DNA of 64,000 nt from Prevotella histicola JCM 15637 = DNF00424 (GCF_000613925.1 NZ_BAJX01000001.1:1-64000), one strand, 5' to 3'; positions 45,313 through 55,934 are shown, counted from the stretch's first letter. The notes: a model not told the origin generated them from the sequence alone. Numbers and translations: made by a program.

Positions 45313-45665
45313 CTAGATATTTGTATAACTAAAGAATAAGAAAAGAGCCAAAGGTCGTAGCATAAGTTCTTTGGCTCTTTCATTATTGCAGATTTATAGT
45401 CTATTCTTGGATACTATAATCTATATGGTGTTAGAATTCTCTTATATATAAATAGATTCAGAATTAGATTTAGAAAATAGGATATATATGCTTGTAATCT
45501 TATTATAATATGATCTTTAAACTCTCGAAGAGTGTCTTTATCTTTTATTGGGTATATGAAAGAACGATATGAAAGATTATGGAATATATGCAAGAATGCA
45601 GATAAATCCTCTTCACACTCTCTATTATCCTCTGAAATTCAGATGTCCTGTGCCCTTTGAGAGGG
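45313..45665. other. Convergent gap, terminator only
   Basis: 353 bp between htpG and aroE. The htpG terminator lies at its left end. The rest is AT-rich, and I see no gene or 22-bp array. The open frame at 45545-45859 is a shadow of aroE. Confidence 0.5.
45343..45379. terminator. Terminator after htpG
   Basis: Perfect 11-bp inverted repeat AAGAGCCAAAG (45343-45353) with CTTTGGCTCTT (45369-45379), followed by T. Confidence 0.85.
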
Positions 45666-46418
45666 TCATTTTTGCTCTTTGCCATTCCAAAATTCCCAAC
45701 TGGCAAAAGCTTGAAGAAGCAGCATCTCAAGTCCATTCTTTGTGATTGCCCCATACTCCTTACCCTTCTGCATGAAGAGGGTCTCATCTGGATTATAAAG
45801 TAAATCGTAAAGTAAATTATGACTGTCCATAGCTTCATAAGGAAGAGTAGGGCAGACATCAGTATTAGGATACATACCTAATGGTGTGCAATTTACTATT
45901 ATGTTGTAGTCCTTGATAATTTCTGGAGTTATCTCTTCATATGTAAAAAAGCCAGGGCGTTTTGTGCGTGAGACAAATTTTGTTTCTATTCCAAGAGATC
46001 TCAAACCATAGTCTACGGCTTTAGATGCACCACCGGTTCCAAGTATAAGGGCTTTCTTGTGATGACGTTCGAGTAATGGTTCTATACTACGTGTAAAACC
46101 TATAACATCACTGTTGAATCCCTTGAGATGAGTTTTATCCCCTTTACGTGTAATACGAATAACATTTACAGCTCCAATAGCATTGGCTTCTGGACTAAGA
46201 CTATCAAGATAAGGAATAACCTGTTCCTTGTATGGGATAGTAACATTTAATCCTCGTAGTTCAGGATTAGACTCAATTACTTCAGCAAAATCTTCTATAG
46301 AAGGAATCTCGAAGTTTATATATTTAGCATTGATGTGTTCGTTGGAGAACTTCTCATTGAAATATCCAACAGAAAAAGAATGCCCCAAAGGGTAGCCTAT
46401 TAGTCCATATTTATCCAT
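45666..46418 (-). CDS. aroE: Shikimate dehydrogenase
   Basis: 250-residue enzyme reducing 3-dehydroshikimate to shikimate with NADPH. The substrate-binding region GYPLGHSFSVGYFNEKF and catalytic Lys64 in LNVTIPYKEQV are intact. The NADP-binding motif ILGTGGASKAV and NCTPLGMYP follow. It lies 17 bp after ubiE on the same strand. Confidence 0.95.
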   Translation of the reverse strand: MDKYGLIGYPLGHSFSVGYFNEKFSNEHINAKYINFEIPSIEDFAEVIESNPELRGLNVTIPYKEQVIPYLDSLSPEANAIGAVNVIRITRKGDKTHLKGFNSDVIGFTRSIEPLLERHHKKALILGTGGASKAVDYGLRSLGIETKFVSRTKRPGFFTYEEITPEIIKDYNIIVNCTPLGMYPNTDVCPTLPYEAMDSHNLLYDLLYNPDETLFMQKGKEYGAITKNGLEMLLLQAFASWEFWNGKEQK

Positions 46419-46435
46419 ATCCTAACCTTGTTAAT

Positions 46436-47170
46436 CTATTTTTCTGCAAAATACATGGTACAAATACCATACGTTAATCGGTGAAAAGTCATTTTACTAA
46501 AACCAGCTTTCTTGAAGATTTCCATCATTTTCTCACCCTGTGGAAATGCTGCAATAGTTTTATTGAGGTATTCGTAAGCGTTACTATCTTTGGATATAAG
46601 CTTTCCGTATAATGGCATTATGGTATTGGAATATATATGAAAAAGCTGTTTCATAGGAAAGCTGGTAGGTGTAGTCAGTTCTACAATGCTAAGGTGTCCA
46701 CCTTTTTTTAAAACTCTACAAATCTCTGTTAATCCTCTGTCTAGATCTTGAAAGTTACGTATACCAAAAGCAGCTGTAACGGCATCAAAAGTGTTCTCGG
46801 GGAAAGAAAGGTTAAGACAGTCTTCTCTCTTGAAGGAAATGATATTCTGCAACCCTGCAGTTTTTACCTTCTTACGTCCGATAGACATCATCCCTTCCGA
46901 AATGTCAGCACCTATAAGATTTTTGGGTTTCAATTCTTTCGCAGCAAGTATAGCAAAGTCACCTGTACCAGTTGCAATGTCAAGTATCTTTTCTGGACGA
47001 AAGGGTTTGAGTTGTTGGATAGCTCTTTTTCTCCACCCTTTATCTATGTCCCAAGATAGCCGATGATTTAATGTATCATAAGTAGAAGCAATATTATCAA
47101 ACATTTCTTCAACTAGTTTTCCTTTGTCACCTTTGCCATTATAGGGTTTTATCTTTTCTTGATCGTACAT
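46436..47170 (-). CDS. ubiE: Demethylmenaquinone methyltransferase (UbiE/MenG)
   Basis: 244-residue SAM-dependent methyltransferase making menaquinone from demethylmenaquinone. The SAM motif [14 protein letters not shown] and the family blocks [17 protein letters not shown] and [11 protein letters not shown] are present. The frame is open 25 codons further upstream, but that stretch covers a terminator hairpin. The ATG at 47170 ([18 protein letters not shown]) is the natural start. In anaerobic Bacteroidota menaquinone serves fumarate respiration. Confidence 0.94.
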   Translation of the reverse strand: MYDQEKIKPYNGKGDKGKLVEEMFDNIASTYDTLNHRLSWDIDKGWRKRAIQQLKPFRPEKILDIATGTGDFAILAAKELKPKNLIGADISEGMMSIGRKKVKTAGLQNIISFKREDCLNLSFPENTFDAVTAAFGIRNFQDLDRGLTEICRVLKKGGHLSIVELTTPTSFPMKQLFHIYSNTIMPLYGKLISKDSNAYEYLNKTIAAFPQGEKMMEIFKKAGFSKMTFHRLTYGICTMYFAEK

Positions 47171-47213
47171 TTTCTTATGAAGAGGATTGGAGAATTTAGA
47201 GAAAGTTAGAAGC

Positions 47214-47257
47214 AATAAGAGGTTATGGGGAGGAATATCTCCCAATAACCTCTTATT
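47214..47257 (-). terminator. purC terminator
   Basis: Near-perfect 19-bp inverted repeat (47214-47232 with 47239-47257, AATAAGAGGTTAT and complement), 6-nt loop, between purC and ubiE. Confidence 0.88.
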
Positions 47258-47269
47258 TGTTTTTAGATT

Positions 47270-48220
47270 TTATTTCCTAGAAGCAAGATACTGCTTAACA
47301 TTTCGTTCTATTCGTGCAGCAATATCACCTTCTTCTGCAGCTTTATCAAATTTTTCGCCAGTGATGTGCTCATATAGTTCTATATAACGATCGCTAACGC
47401 TCTTTGCATATTCATCTGTTATCTCTGGCATTTTCTGCCCTGGCTCATTCATGAAGTTATGTTCAATAAGCCACTGGCGTACAAATTCCTTTGATAATTG
47501 TTTTTGTGGCTCACCCTTTGCCAATTTCTCTTCATAACCATCTGCATAGAAGTAACGGCTTGAATCTGGGGTATGAATTTCATCTATTAAATAACACTTT
47601 CCATCACGTTTCCCAAATTCGTACTTGGTATCTACGAGAATCAATCCATGCTTTGAAGCAATCTCTTGCCCACGGGCAAAAAGTTTACGTGTCCAATCTT
47701 CAATTATAGCATAGTCTTCTGCCGAGACAATCCCCTGCTTGATAATTTCCTCTTTTGAAATGTTCAGATCATGTCCTTCGTCGGCTTTTGTTGTTGGTGT
47801 GACAATCGGTTCTGGGAAACGTTCATTCTCACGCATACCATCAGGGAGTTTTACACCACAAAGTTCACGACATCCTTCTTTATAGGCACGCCACGCAGAA
47901 CCTGTGAGAATTGAGCGGATAATCATTTCAACACGAAAGCCCTCACACTTCAGACCAACAGTTACCATAGGGTCAGGAGTCGCCAACTTCCAATTTGGAC
48001 AGATATCTGCTGTCTGGTCAAGGAACTTGGCGGCAATCTGGTTCAAAACTTGTCCTTTGAACGGTATTCCTTTAGGCAATACGACATCGAATGCTGAGAT
48101 TCGGTCAGTAGCAACCATGACGATAAGATCGTCGTTGATATCATACACATCACGTACTTTGCCGTGATAAACACTCTTCTGTCCATCGAAATGGAATTCA
48201 GTTTTTGTTAATGCTTTCAT
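47270..48220 (-). CDS. purC: Phosphoribosylaminoimidazole-succinocarboxamide synthase
   Basis: 316-residue SAICAR synthetase of purine synthesis, joining aspartate to CAIR with ATP. It is of the longer type, larger than the roughly 240-residue E. coli form. Motifs include [31 protein letters not shown], the [10 protein letters not shown] block and [13 protein letters not shown]. Co-transcribed with phoH (21 bp gap) and followed by a terminator. Confidence 0.95.
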   Translation of the reverse strand: MKALTKTEFHFDGQKSVYHGKVRDVYDINDDLIVMVATDRISAFDVVLPKGIPFKGQVLNQIAAKFLDQTADICPNWKLATPDPMVTVGLKCEGFRVEMIIRSILTGSAWRAYKEGCRELCGVKLPDGMRENERFPEPIVTPTTKADEGHDLNISKEEIIKQGIVSAEDYAIIEDWTRKLFARGQEIASKHGLILVDTKYEFGKRDGKCYLIDEIHTPDSSRYFYADGYEEKLAKGEPQKQLSKEFVRQWLIEHNFMNEPGQKMPEITDEYAKSVSDRYIELYEHITGEKFDKAAEEGDIAARIERNVKQYLASRK

Positions 48221-48241
48221 TGTTCTTATGTTTATAGAGTC

Positions 48242-49189
48242 CTATCTCTTGTCAGCTTTATCATGTGCCTCATAGGCATTCACAATACGCGTAACTAATT
48301 TATGTCTTACGATGTCCTTTTTCCCCAGATTTATCACGGAGATTCCTTCTACGTCTCCTAATATGGATAAAGCTTCTTTCAGTCCACTCTTCTCTGCATG
48401 TGGGAGGTCTATCTGCGTTAGATCGCCAGTAATTATCATCTTTGTGTTCCATCCCATACGTGTAAGAAACATACGGATTTGTGCAGGAGTTGTATTCTGT
48501 GCCTCATCAAGGATTACTACAGCATCACTCAATGTACGCCCTCGCATGAACGCTAGTGGAGCAATTTGAATAATATGTTTGTCCATCATGTCCTGAAGCT
48601 TTGCAGCAGGAATCATGTCTTCCAATGCATCGTAAAGTGGCTGTAGGTATGGATCAATCTTATCTTTCATGTCTCCGGGTAAGAATCCGAGTTTCTCACC
48701 AGCTTCAACAGCTGGGCGTGAGAGGATAATTTTTTTCGCAGTCTTATCTTTAAGTGCCTTTACAGCTAAAGCAATACTAAGATATGTTTTCCCTGTTCCT
48801 GCTGGGCCAACCGCAAATATCATGTCTTTTTTTTCAAAATCATCAATTAGTTGTTGTTGGTTTTCTGATCTACCTTTTATCGGGCGTCCAGCAATAGAAT
48901 ATACAAGTACATCTTTTATTGTATCAGCTTTTGTCTTACGACCTTTCACAATATCTAAGATATCTTCCTCCGAAATAGTGTTATAGTGCTCTATGTGTTT
49001 ACGCATAGTCTCTATGTCTTCTTCGAATTTCGCCATTTCCTCTTCATCGCCTAAGACACGTATAACATTATCTCGGGCTATAATCCTTATTTTTGGGAAA
49101 AGCGACTTTATCATCTGAAGATGATTATTTCCTATTCCATAGAACACCACAGGGTCTATATTCTCTAAAACTATATGTTTTTCTATCAA
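48242..49189 (-). CDS. phoH: PhoH-like ATPase
   Basis: 315-residue cytoplasmic ATPase of the PhoH/YbeZ group, implicated in RNA metabolism with YbeY. Walker A GPAGTGKT at residues 128-135 and Walker B VVILDEAQN are intact, followed by TGDLTQIDLP. The frame stays open up to 49276, but the -7 box at 49213-49221 shows that transcription starts later than that. The best start is TTG at 49189, giving MIEKHIVLENIDPVVFYG, which matches the usual N-terminus; TTG at 49195 is the alternative. First gene of phoH-purC. Confidence 0.9.
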   Translation of the reverse strand: MIEKHIVLENIDPVVFYGIGNNHLQMIKSLFPKIRIIARDNVIRVLGDEEEMAKFEEDIETMRKHIEHYNTISEEDILDIVKGRKTKADTIKDVLVYSIAGRPIKGRSENQQQLIDDFEKKDMIFAVGPAGTGKTYLSIALAVKALKDKTAKKIILSRPAVEAGEKLGFLPGDMKDKIDPYLQPLYDALEDMIPAAKLQDMMDKHIIQIAPLAFMRGRTLSDAVVILDEAQNTTPAQIRMFLTRMGWNTKMIITGDLTQIDLPHAEKSGLKEALSILGDVEGISVINLGKKDIVRHKLVTRIVNAYEAHDKADKR

Positions 49190-49212
49190 TTTGAACAATT
49201 TTATATTTGCTC

Positions 49213-49221
49213 GCAAAGTTA
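49213..49221 (-). promoter_or_regulatory. -7 promoter box for phoH
   Basis: TAACTTTGC on the minus strand. It excludes starts upstream of about 49207 and supports the TTG start at 49189. Confidence 0.6.
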
Positions 49222-49284
49222 CTATAAAAACGTGATACCTGCAAATAATTCTTAATTCATAATTACCAATTATCAAATTCTTAT

Positions 49285-49292
49285 TACCTTTG
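49285..49292 (+). promoter_or_regulatory. -7 promoter box for the DUF5715 gene
   Basis: TACCTTTG ends only 5 bp before the ATG at 49298, so the transcript may be leaderless or nearly so. Confidence 0.5.
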
Positions 49293-49297
49293 TAGCA

Positions 49298-50094
49298 ATG
49301 AAAAGAAATTCAACGATAACAAAGAAGAAATTTTTGTTAGGATTCCTTGTTATTACTCTTTTTTAGCATTGATAAGAGTTATAGTTCCATCAGTAGCCGA
49401 GACAAGGGTAATTTTGAGGAATAATAATGTTAAACATAAGCTTGTTGTGGCTACAAAAAGCACAGACTCAGTAAAAATCAAATATCAGTCAGCTCCAAGA
49501 GAAGTCGCACTCTCTTATTTCTTCAACTCTGATGGTTCTCCAAAGAAAAATAGGATATTGGGTGTAAGGGACTATGATGAAAGCTTTCCTGACTCTCAGC
49601 CCCAACAGTTGAGTGCTGCTTTAAAATTTGGGGTAAAGCCTGTTGCAGATCGTGTTGATGCAGAGAGGCGCAAGAGTGAACTGGTGTATATAGGAAGCAA
49701 TCCTTATTATAATATGAAAAAACTCAATAATAGTGTTCCTTATCTTGTTCCTCGTGCAGCCGTTCTGCTTCAAGATATCGCGCGAAACTTTATGGATAGC
49801 CTTCAGACAAAAGGCGTTCCTCTTAATAAACTTCTCATCTCAAGTGTTCTCAGAACAAAAGAAGATGTAGAGCGCTTGCGTAAATATAATAAAAATGCAA
49901 CAGAGAATAGCTGTCATCTATATGGTACGACTTTCGATATTGCCTATAATAAATATGCAGCTATTACTCGTCCTGTAAGAAATGATACACTGAAGTGGGT
50001 TTTGAGTGAGGTTCTTAATGATTTACGCTCACAAGGTAGATGTTATATCAAACACGAAAAGCATCAAGGTTGTTTCCATATCACTGTTAGATAA
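49298..50094 (+). CDS. DUF5715 family protein, frameshifted
   Basis: The ATG at 49298 opens MKRNSTITKKKFLLGFLVIT and stops at 49364-49366 after six T (49359-49364). One more T gives TLFLALIRVIVPSVAE, joining the membrane anchor to the long frame that runs to 50094, for a protein of about 265 residues. The domain has VLRTKEDVERLRKYN, ENSCHLYGTTFDI and HEKHQGCFHI. This arrangement recalls the His/Asp/His zinc site of M15 D-Ala-D-Ala peptidases, so a murein-related role is plausible but not proven. The break is a single base in a homopolymer. Confidence 0.78.
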
Positions 50095-50119
50095 GAAAAG
50101 AAGATAATAGCCCAATCAC

Positions 50120-50151
50120 TTGGATATTAGAAAAAAAAAATGTAATTTTGC
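50120..50151 (+). promoter_or_regulatory. rpsP promoter
   Basis: TTG at 50120-50122, 20-bp spacer, TAATTTTGC at 50143-50151; leader of about 55 nt. Confidence 0.65.
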
Positions 50152-50211
50152 ATCCGTTGTCACGAGATGACAGCATTAAATTCAAACCTTTAAAATATTT
50201 ATTAAAAAATT

Positions 50212-50763
50212 ATGGCAACAAAAATCAGATTGCAGCGCGGTGGTCGTAAGAACTATGCTTTCTACAGCATCGTAATCGCTGACGCTCGTGCACCACGTGA
50301 TGGTAAGTTTACTGAGAAGATTGGTACTTATAACCCAAACACCAATCCAGCCACAGTAGATTTGAATTTTGAACGTGCTCTTTACTGGGTTGAGACAGGT
50401 GCTCAGCCAACAGACACTGCTCGTAACATTCTCAAAGGTGAGGGCGTTTACATGATGAAGCACCTGCGTGGTGGTGTTAAGAAGGGTGCATTCGACGAGG
50501 CTGCATGCCAGCAGAAGTTCGATGCATGGAAGCAAGCTAAGGTTGCAGCTACAGAAGCTGTCGAGAAGAAAGTAACTGATGCGAAGAAGGCTGCTGCTAC
50601 TCAGAACCTTGAAGCTGAGAAGAAAGTTAACGAAGCTATTGCTAAGAAGGTTGCAGACAAGAAAGCTGCTGCCGCTGCGGCACAAGCTGAGGCTGAGGCA
50701 GCTAAGGTTGCTGAGGATACTACTTCTGAAGCTCCTGCAGAGGAGGCACCAGCAGAGGCATAA
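50212..50763 (+). CDS. rpsP: 30S ribosomal protein S16
   Basis: 183-residue S16. The core (about residues 1-85) is normal: [32 protein letters not shown] block, [10 protein letters not shown] and [12 protein letters not shown]. The remaining roughly 95 residues are a low-complexity extension of Ala, Lys and Glu, alternating AAA and KK blocks and ending in an acidic Ala/Glu/Pro tail. Such extensions are known on S16 in Bacteroidota. Codon use in the extension is highly repetitive. Single gene, with a strong terminator. Confidence 0.95.
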   Translation: MATKIRLQRGGRKNYAFYSIVIADARAPRDGKFTEKIGTYNPNTNPATVDLNFERALYWVETGAQPTDTARNILKGEGVYMMKHLRGGVKKGAFDEAACQQKFDAWKQAKVAATEAVEKKVTDAKKAAATQNLEAEKKVNEAIAKKVADKKAAAAAAQAEAEAAKVAEDTTSEAPAEEAPAEA

Positions 50764-50785
50764 TCCTCGCTCGCTATTAAAGTAT

Positions 50786-50821
50786 AAGTCCATAGACTCG
50801 GTACGAGTTTATGGACTTTTT
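50786..50821 (+). terminator. rpsP terminator
   Basis: AAGTCCATAGACTCG (50786-50800) with its near-complement (50804-50818), 3-nt loop and a T-run. Confidence 0.9.
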
Positions 50822-51025
50822 CATTTATATTAGTTTCTAAAATGATACCGTACAGTAAACGTCCTCTTTCAAGTAAGCTATTATATTGATAATGAATATA
50901 ATAAGGTACTTCCTCCTTTTTAATTCAAGACAGCCATCAGTAGCTACACTGACGCTGAGATTCGGACACCTTAATGAATATCGTCAAGGTAGAAGTAGCA
51001 TATTATAATTTTCATTAAATACTAT

Positions 51026-52270
51026 CTAGACATACTCTTCTCCTTGTAGGAATACACGTTTTATGATAGGTGTTGTATAGGCGTATGGAATAAATTCAAT
51101 AGAAGGAATCGTATCTGTAATAAAGAAATTAGCAACCTTTCCACGTGTGATAGAGCCATACTCTTTGCTCAGTCCCATTGCACATGCTCCATTTAATGTC
51201 GCTGCATTAATTGCTTCTGCAGGCATTAATCGCATCTTGATACAGCCAAGCGAAACAATAAACTTCATATCTCCTGATGGAGTAGAACCTGGGTTATAAT
51301 CACTTGCAAGGACAAGCGGTAGACCACGGTCTATTATCTTACGACCCAAAGCAAAAGGAAGATTAAGAAAGAAAGACGTTCCAGGAAGTGCTGTTGGCAT
51401 AGTTTTGCTATTCTTAAGGATATCTATTTCTTCTTCTGTCATACTTTCTAAATGGTCAACTGACACAGCCTTATATTCTACACCAACCTCAACACCACCA
51501 GACGACGCTAACTCGTCAGCATGAATCTTGGGACGCATGCCGTATGTAGCACCAGCTTTTAGAATCCGAGCAGTCTCTTCTGGAGTAAAGAAGCCCGTGT
51601 CACAGAATACATCTATAAACTCAGCTAATTTCTCATCACCCACAGCTGGTATCATTTCGTTGATGATTAATTCAACGTAGGCGTCTTGTCTACCTTTATA
51701 TTTACGTGAAACAGCATGTGCACCAAGGAATGTAGCAACAATTTTCAGTCGTGTTGTCTCTTTGATACGACGAATAACACGAAGCATCTTTAGTTCGTCT
51801 TCTACGTTAAGTCCATACCCACTCTTTATCTCTACACAACCTGTTCCTTTCCTAATAATCTCATCAATACGCTTCATAGCCTGCTGATAAAGTTCGTCTT
51901 CGCTCAGTTCATGAAGGCGGTCTGCAGAGTTAAGGATACCACCACCACGCTTTGCTATCTCAGCATAACTAAGCCCACGAATCTTGTCAACAAACTCTTG
52001 CTCTCTGCTTCCTGCATAAACAATATGAGTATGGGAGTCGCACCATGAAGGGAGAACGCTTCCTCCATTCGCATCAACAACTTCCTTATTATCAGAAGTC
52101 TGTGGGCAATCATTCATTTTACCATAATCAGCAAAACGTCCATTCTCTATGACAAGGTAAGCGTCTGAAAGCGTGTTGAACTCTGCCATCTCTTTACCTT
52201 TCAAACATAGCTTTTCTTCATGCCCTATACCAGTCAGTAAGCCAATGTTTTTAACTATTAGTCTTTTCAT
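51026..52270 (-). CDS. hutI: Imidazolonepropionase
   Basis: 414-residue amidohydrolase-family enzyme of histidine degradation, hydrolysing imidazolone-5-propionate to N-formimino-L-glutamate. The metal site begins with DSHTHIVYAGSRE. Downstream KSGYGL, FLGAHAVSR, KIHADE and LASDYNPGS are typical. Fourth gene of the hut cluster, 108 bp after hutH. Confidence 0.95.
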   Translation of the reverse strand: MKRLIVKNIGLLTGIGHEEKLCLKGKEMAEFNTLSDAYLVIENGRFADYGKMNDCPQTSDNKEVVDANGGSVLPSWCDSHTHIVYAGSREQEFVDKIRGLSYAEIAKRGGGILNSADRLHELSEDELYQQAMKRIDEIIRKGTGCVEIKSGYGLNVEDELKMLRVIRRIKETTRLKIVATFLGAHAVSRKYKGRQDAYVELIINEMIPAVGDEKLAEFIDVFCDTGFFTPEETARILKAGATYGMRPKIHADELASSGGVEVGVEYKAVSVDHLESMTEEEIDILKNSKTMPTALPGTSFFLNLPFALGRKIIDRGLPLVLASDYNPGSTPSGDMKFIVSLGCIKMRLMPAEAINAATLNGACAMGLSKEYGSITRGKVANFFITDTIPSIEFIPYAYTTPIIKRVFLQGEEYV

Positions 52271-52378
52271 ATCAAGCCTTTTCTCTAATCAATGAAAGTA
52301 TGATAATATAAGATATTCAAAAGGAAAGGAGCTACATCAAGATTGTATCTAATCTTGACATAACCCCTTCTACTTTAT

Positions 52379-53860
52379 TTATTTACGTAGGAACTCAACA
52401 GACTTAGCGATGTGAGGAGCCATAAATTCGTCCGTATCAATGAAAGGTACAAACTCACGATAAGCCTTATGGATTGCTTCTATCGTAGGAGATGACTTCA
52501 ACGGACGGCGGAACTCAAGTGCTTGTGCAGCATTGAAGAGCTCAATAGCAAGTACACGCTCGGTATTCAATACGACCTGATAGAGCTTCGTAGCAGCATT
52601 AGCACCCATGCTGACATGGTCTTCCTGTCCTTGTGAAGATGGAATACTATCAACAGAGGCAGGAGTACAATAAGTCTTACTCTGGCTAACGATAGATGCT
52701 GCTGTGTACTGCGGAATCATAAAACCACTGTTTACACCAGGTTTAGCTACAAGGAAACTTGGTAGGTTACGTGTACCAGAGACGAGCTTGTAGATACGAC
52801 GCTCAGAAATATTACTTAACTCGCAGAGTGCTATAGCAAGAAAGTCCATTGGTTGTGCAATCGGTTCTCCATGGAAGTTTCCTGCTGAGATAATAAGGTC
52901 TTCGTCAGGACAAACGGTTGGGTTATCAGTTGCAGCATTCACTTCAATGTCTATCACAGACTTAACGTATGCAATCGTGTCCTTTGAAGCGCCGTGCACC
53001 TGCGGCATACAGCGGAATGAATAGGGGTCTTGTACATTGAACTTAGGCTGTTTAATAAGTTCACTGCCTTCTAATAATTCTCTTATTCGTGCTGCAGTAT
53101 CAATCTGTCCCTTGTGATGGCGAACGGCATGAACGGCATGTGTGAAAGGTTCAATGCGTCCATCGTAAGCCTCAAGAGACATTGCTCCGATGACATCAGC
53201 CCACTCACTCAAACGTTCACTTTGTAAGAGTGCCCATACAGCAAAGGCATTCATGTTCTGTGTACCGTTGAGTAGGGCAAGCCCTTCCTTAGAAACGAGT
53301 TCTATTGCATCCCATTTCATCTTCTTCAAGATGTCAGCACCAGAGAAGATCTCTCCTTGATATTCAACCTCTCCCATTCCGATAAGTGGCAAAGAAAGGT
53401 GAGCCAAGGGAACGAGGTCGCCCGATGCGCCCAAAGACCCTTGCATGTATACAATAGGATAGATGTCATTATTGAAGAAGTCTATCAGTCTCTCAACGGT
53501 CTTCAACTGACAAGCAGAGTAGCCGTAACTGAGCGACTGAATCTTGAGCAGCAACATTATCTTTACAATCTCATTAGGGACACGGTCACCCACACCACAA
53601 GCATGGGACATCACAAGGTTTTTCTGTAACTGTGACAGGCTATCCTTGTCAATAGATATCTTGCAGAGAGAGCCGAAGCCCGTTGTTACACCATAGATAG
53701 GAGTTTCTGATTCTTTAATCTTATTATCGAGATACTCTCTACAACGAATAATTCGTTGACGTGCATCTTCAGAAAGTTCAAGCTTTGTGCCGTTCTTGAT
53801 TATCTCGCCAATCTGCTCAATAGACAGGTGCTCGGCACTGATCTGATGAATTTTGTTCAT
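52379..53860 (-). CDS. hutH: Histidine ammonia-lyase
   Basis: 493-residue enzyme that deaminates histidine to urocanate, the first step of the pathway. The MIO cofactor arises from Ala145-Ser146-Gly147 in GSLGASGDLVPLAH. YGVTTGFGSL, LLNGTQ and SSQGQEDHVSMGA are also present. It lies 34 bp after hutU. Length and active-site residues are normal. Confidence 0.96.
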   Translation of the reverse strand: MNKIHQISAEHLSIEQIGEIIKNGTKLELSEDARQRIIRCREYLDNKIKESETPIYGVTTGFGSLCKISIDKDSLSQLQKNLVMSHACGVGDRVPNEIVKIMLLLKIQSLSYGYSACQLKTVERLIDFFNNDIYPIVYMQGSLGASGDLVPLAHLSLPLIGMGEVEYQGEIFSGADILKKMKWDAIELVSKEGLALLNGTQNMNAFAVWALLQSERLSEWADVIGAMSLEAYDGRIEPFTHAVHAVRHHKGQIDTAARIRELLEGSELIKQPKFNVQDPYSFRCMPQVHGASKDTIAYVKSVIDIEVNAATDNPTVCPDEDLIISAGNFHGEPIAQPMDFLAIALCELSNISERRIYKLVSGTRNLPSFLVAKPGVNSGFMIPQYTAASIVSQSKTYCTPASVDSIPSSQGQEDHVSMGANAATKLYQVVLNTERVLAIELFNAAQALEFRRPLKSSPTIEAIHKAYREFVPFIDTDEFMAPHIAKSVEFLRK

Positions 53861-53894
53861 AGTTTCTAAGGATTAGTATAATAGATTTAAATGA

Positions 53895-55903
53895 TTAAAA
53901 AGCAGTGTTTATAACATCATCATCAACAATGTTAGGGAGTGTGACACAGAGTCCTGGGGTACGTTCCATCTCTCTTCGAATAGCATCAATAGAACCTGTG
54001 TTGCGAGCCCAGCTACGACGTGCTATGCCGTTGTTGACATCCCAGAGGAGCATCTGACGGATGTGACGGTCAGAGTCTTTGCTACCATCAATCACCATAC
54101 CGAAGCCACCATTGATAACTTCTCCCCAGCCAACACCGCCTCCATTGTGGATAGATACCCATGTTGCACCACGGAAAGAGTCGCCGATAACATTCTGTAC
54201 AGCCATATCAGCACAGAACTGTGAGCCGTCATATATGTTAGATGTCTCACGGAAAGGAGAGTCTGTTCCCGACACATCATGGTGATCACGTCCCAGAACG
54301 ATAGGTCGAGAGATTTCTCCCTTACGTATTGCTTCATTGAAAGCCAAGGCAATCTTGGTGCGACCTTCCGAGTCTGCATATAGGATACGAGCCTGGGAAC
54401 CAACAACTAAATGATTCTTTCCTGCTTCTTTTATCCAATGAATATTATCGTCAAGTTGACCAATAATATCTGGAGTTGCTGTCTTGCGTATTTTTTCCAA
54501 TACTTCCGTTGCAATGCGGTCGGATGTTTCCAAGTCTTTTGGGTCACCTGATGAGCAAACCCAACGGAATGGTCCAAAGCCATAGTCAAAGAACATCGGC
54601 CCCATAATATCCTGTACGTAAGATGGATAACGGAACTTACCATCTTTCTTCATGATGTCCGCTCCCGCACGACTTGACTCCAAGAGGAAGGCATTACCAT
54701 AGTCGAAAAAGTACATACCTTTTGCTGTCAGCTTGTTAATAGCTGCCACCTGACGGCGTAAAGACTCCTGAACTCTCTCTTTAAACAGTAGTGGCTCCTC
54801 TGCCATCATACGCTTAGACTCTTCTAAAGAAAGTCCTACAGGGTAATAGCCACCTGCCCATGGATTGTGAAGGGAGGTTTGATCACTTCCTAAATCTACG
54901 TGTATGTCTTCTGCAGCCAAACGTTCCCAAAGGTCAACGACATTCCCCACATAGGCCATAGAGACTGTTCGCCTCTCTTCAATAGCCTTCAATGCTACAG
55001 GGATAAGTTCGTCGAGCGAGGTATGAAGTTCATCAACCAACCTTGGTCATAGCGTTTCTGTGCCGCAAGTGGGTTTATTTCAGCCGTAATACTTACTACA
55101 CCTGCTATGTTACCAGCCTTAGGTTGAGCACCAGACATACCTCCTAAGCCAGAAGTAACGAAGAGCATTCCTTTTATACTGGTCTCTCCCTCCTTCAATC
55201 GTTTGCGTGCTGCATTCAGGACAGTGATAGTAGTTCCATGTACAATACCTTGTGGTCCAATGTACATGTATGAGCCGGCTGTCATCTGCCCATATTGGCT
55301 TACACCAAGGGCATTAAGTCGTTCCCAATCATCAGGTTTGGAATAATTAGGTATAACCATACCATTGGTAACTATGACTCGTGGAGCATTTTTATGTGAA
55401 GGGAATAGTCCAAGAGGGTGCCCAGAATACATAACTAATGTTTGCTCGTCGGTCATCTCACTCAAATACTTCATTGTAAGCCTGTATTGTGCCCAGTTTT
55501 GAAATACAGCACCATTTCCTCCATATGTTATTAATTCGTGTGGATGTTGTGCAACAGCTTTATCCAAATTATTCTGGATCATCATCATAATTGCTCCCGC
55601 CTGTTTAGATATACAAGGATATTCACTTATAGGACGAGCGTACATATCATAAGATGGGCGGAATCGGTACATATAGATTCTTCCGTACTGTCGTAGCTCC
55701 TCGGCGAATTCGTGGGCTAGTGTCTTATGGAATTTCTTCGGGAAGTATCGTAATGCATTACGTAAAGCAAGCTTTTTTTCTTCCTTAGTGAGAATATCTT
55801 TCCGTTTGGGGGCATGATTGATAGTGGGATCGTATGCCTGTAGTTCTGGTAAAGTATCAGGTATGCCTGTACAGATATCTCTAATGAATTCTTCTTTTGT
55901 CAT
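53895..55903 (-). CDS. hutU: Urocanate hydratase, frameshifted
   Basis: NAD-dependent enzyme converting urocanate to imidazolonepropionate. The N-terminal part (55903 to about 55040) carries EFAEELRQYGRIYMYRFRP, LITYGGNGAVFQNWAQ and SGLGGMSGAQPKAG. The C-terminal part (about 55040 to 53895) carries VDLGSDQTSLHNPW, RWVCSSGDPKDL and HNGGGVGWG. The join is at 55037-55038, where GG on the coding strand should be GGG to read RYDQGWVDELHTSL. The corrected protein is about 669 residues, normal for the long bacterial form. The break lies in an intact operon, so a base-call error is likely. Confidence 0.9.
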
Positions 55904-55934
55904 AGTTGTCTAGGTGTTTTATTCATGTTTATGA

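Noticed and set aside
45545..45859. 104-codon minus-strand frame at the aroE end
   Set aside because: Largely overlaps aroE in another frame, has no family resemblance and no promoter of its own.
54995..55903. Split hutU as two independent genes
   Set aside because: Both halves align end to end with one urocanate hydratase, and one added G joins them exactly.
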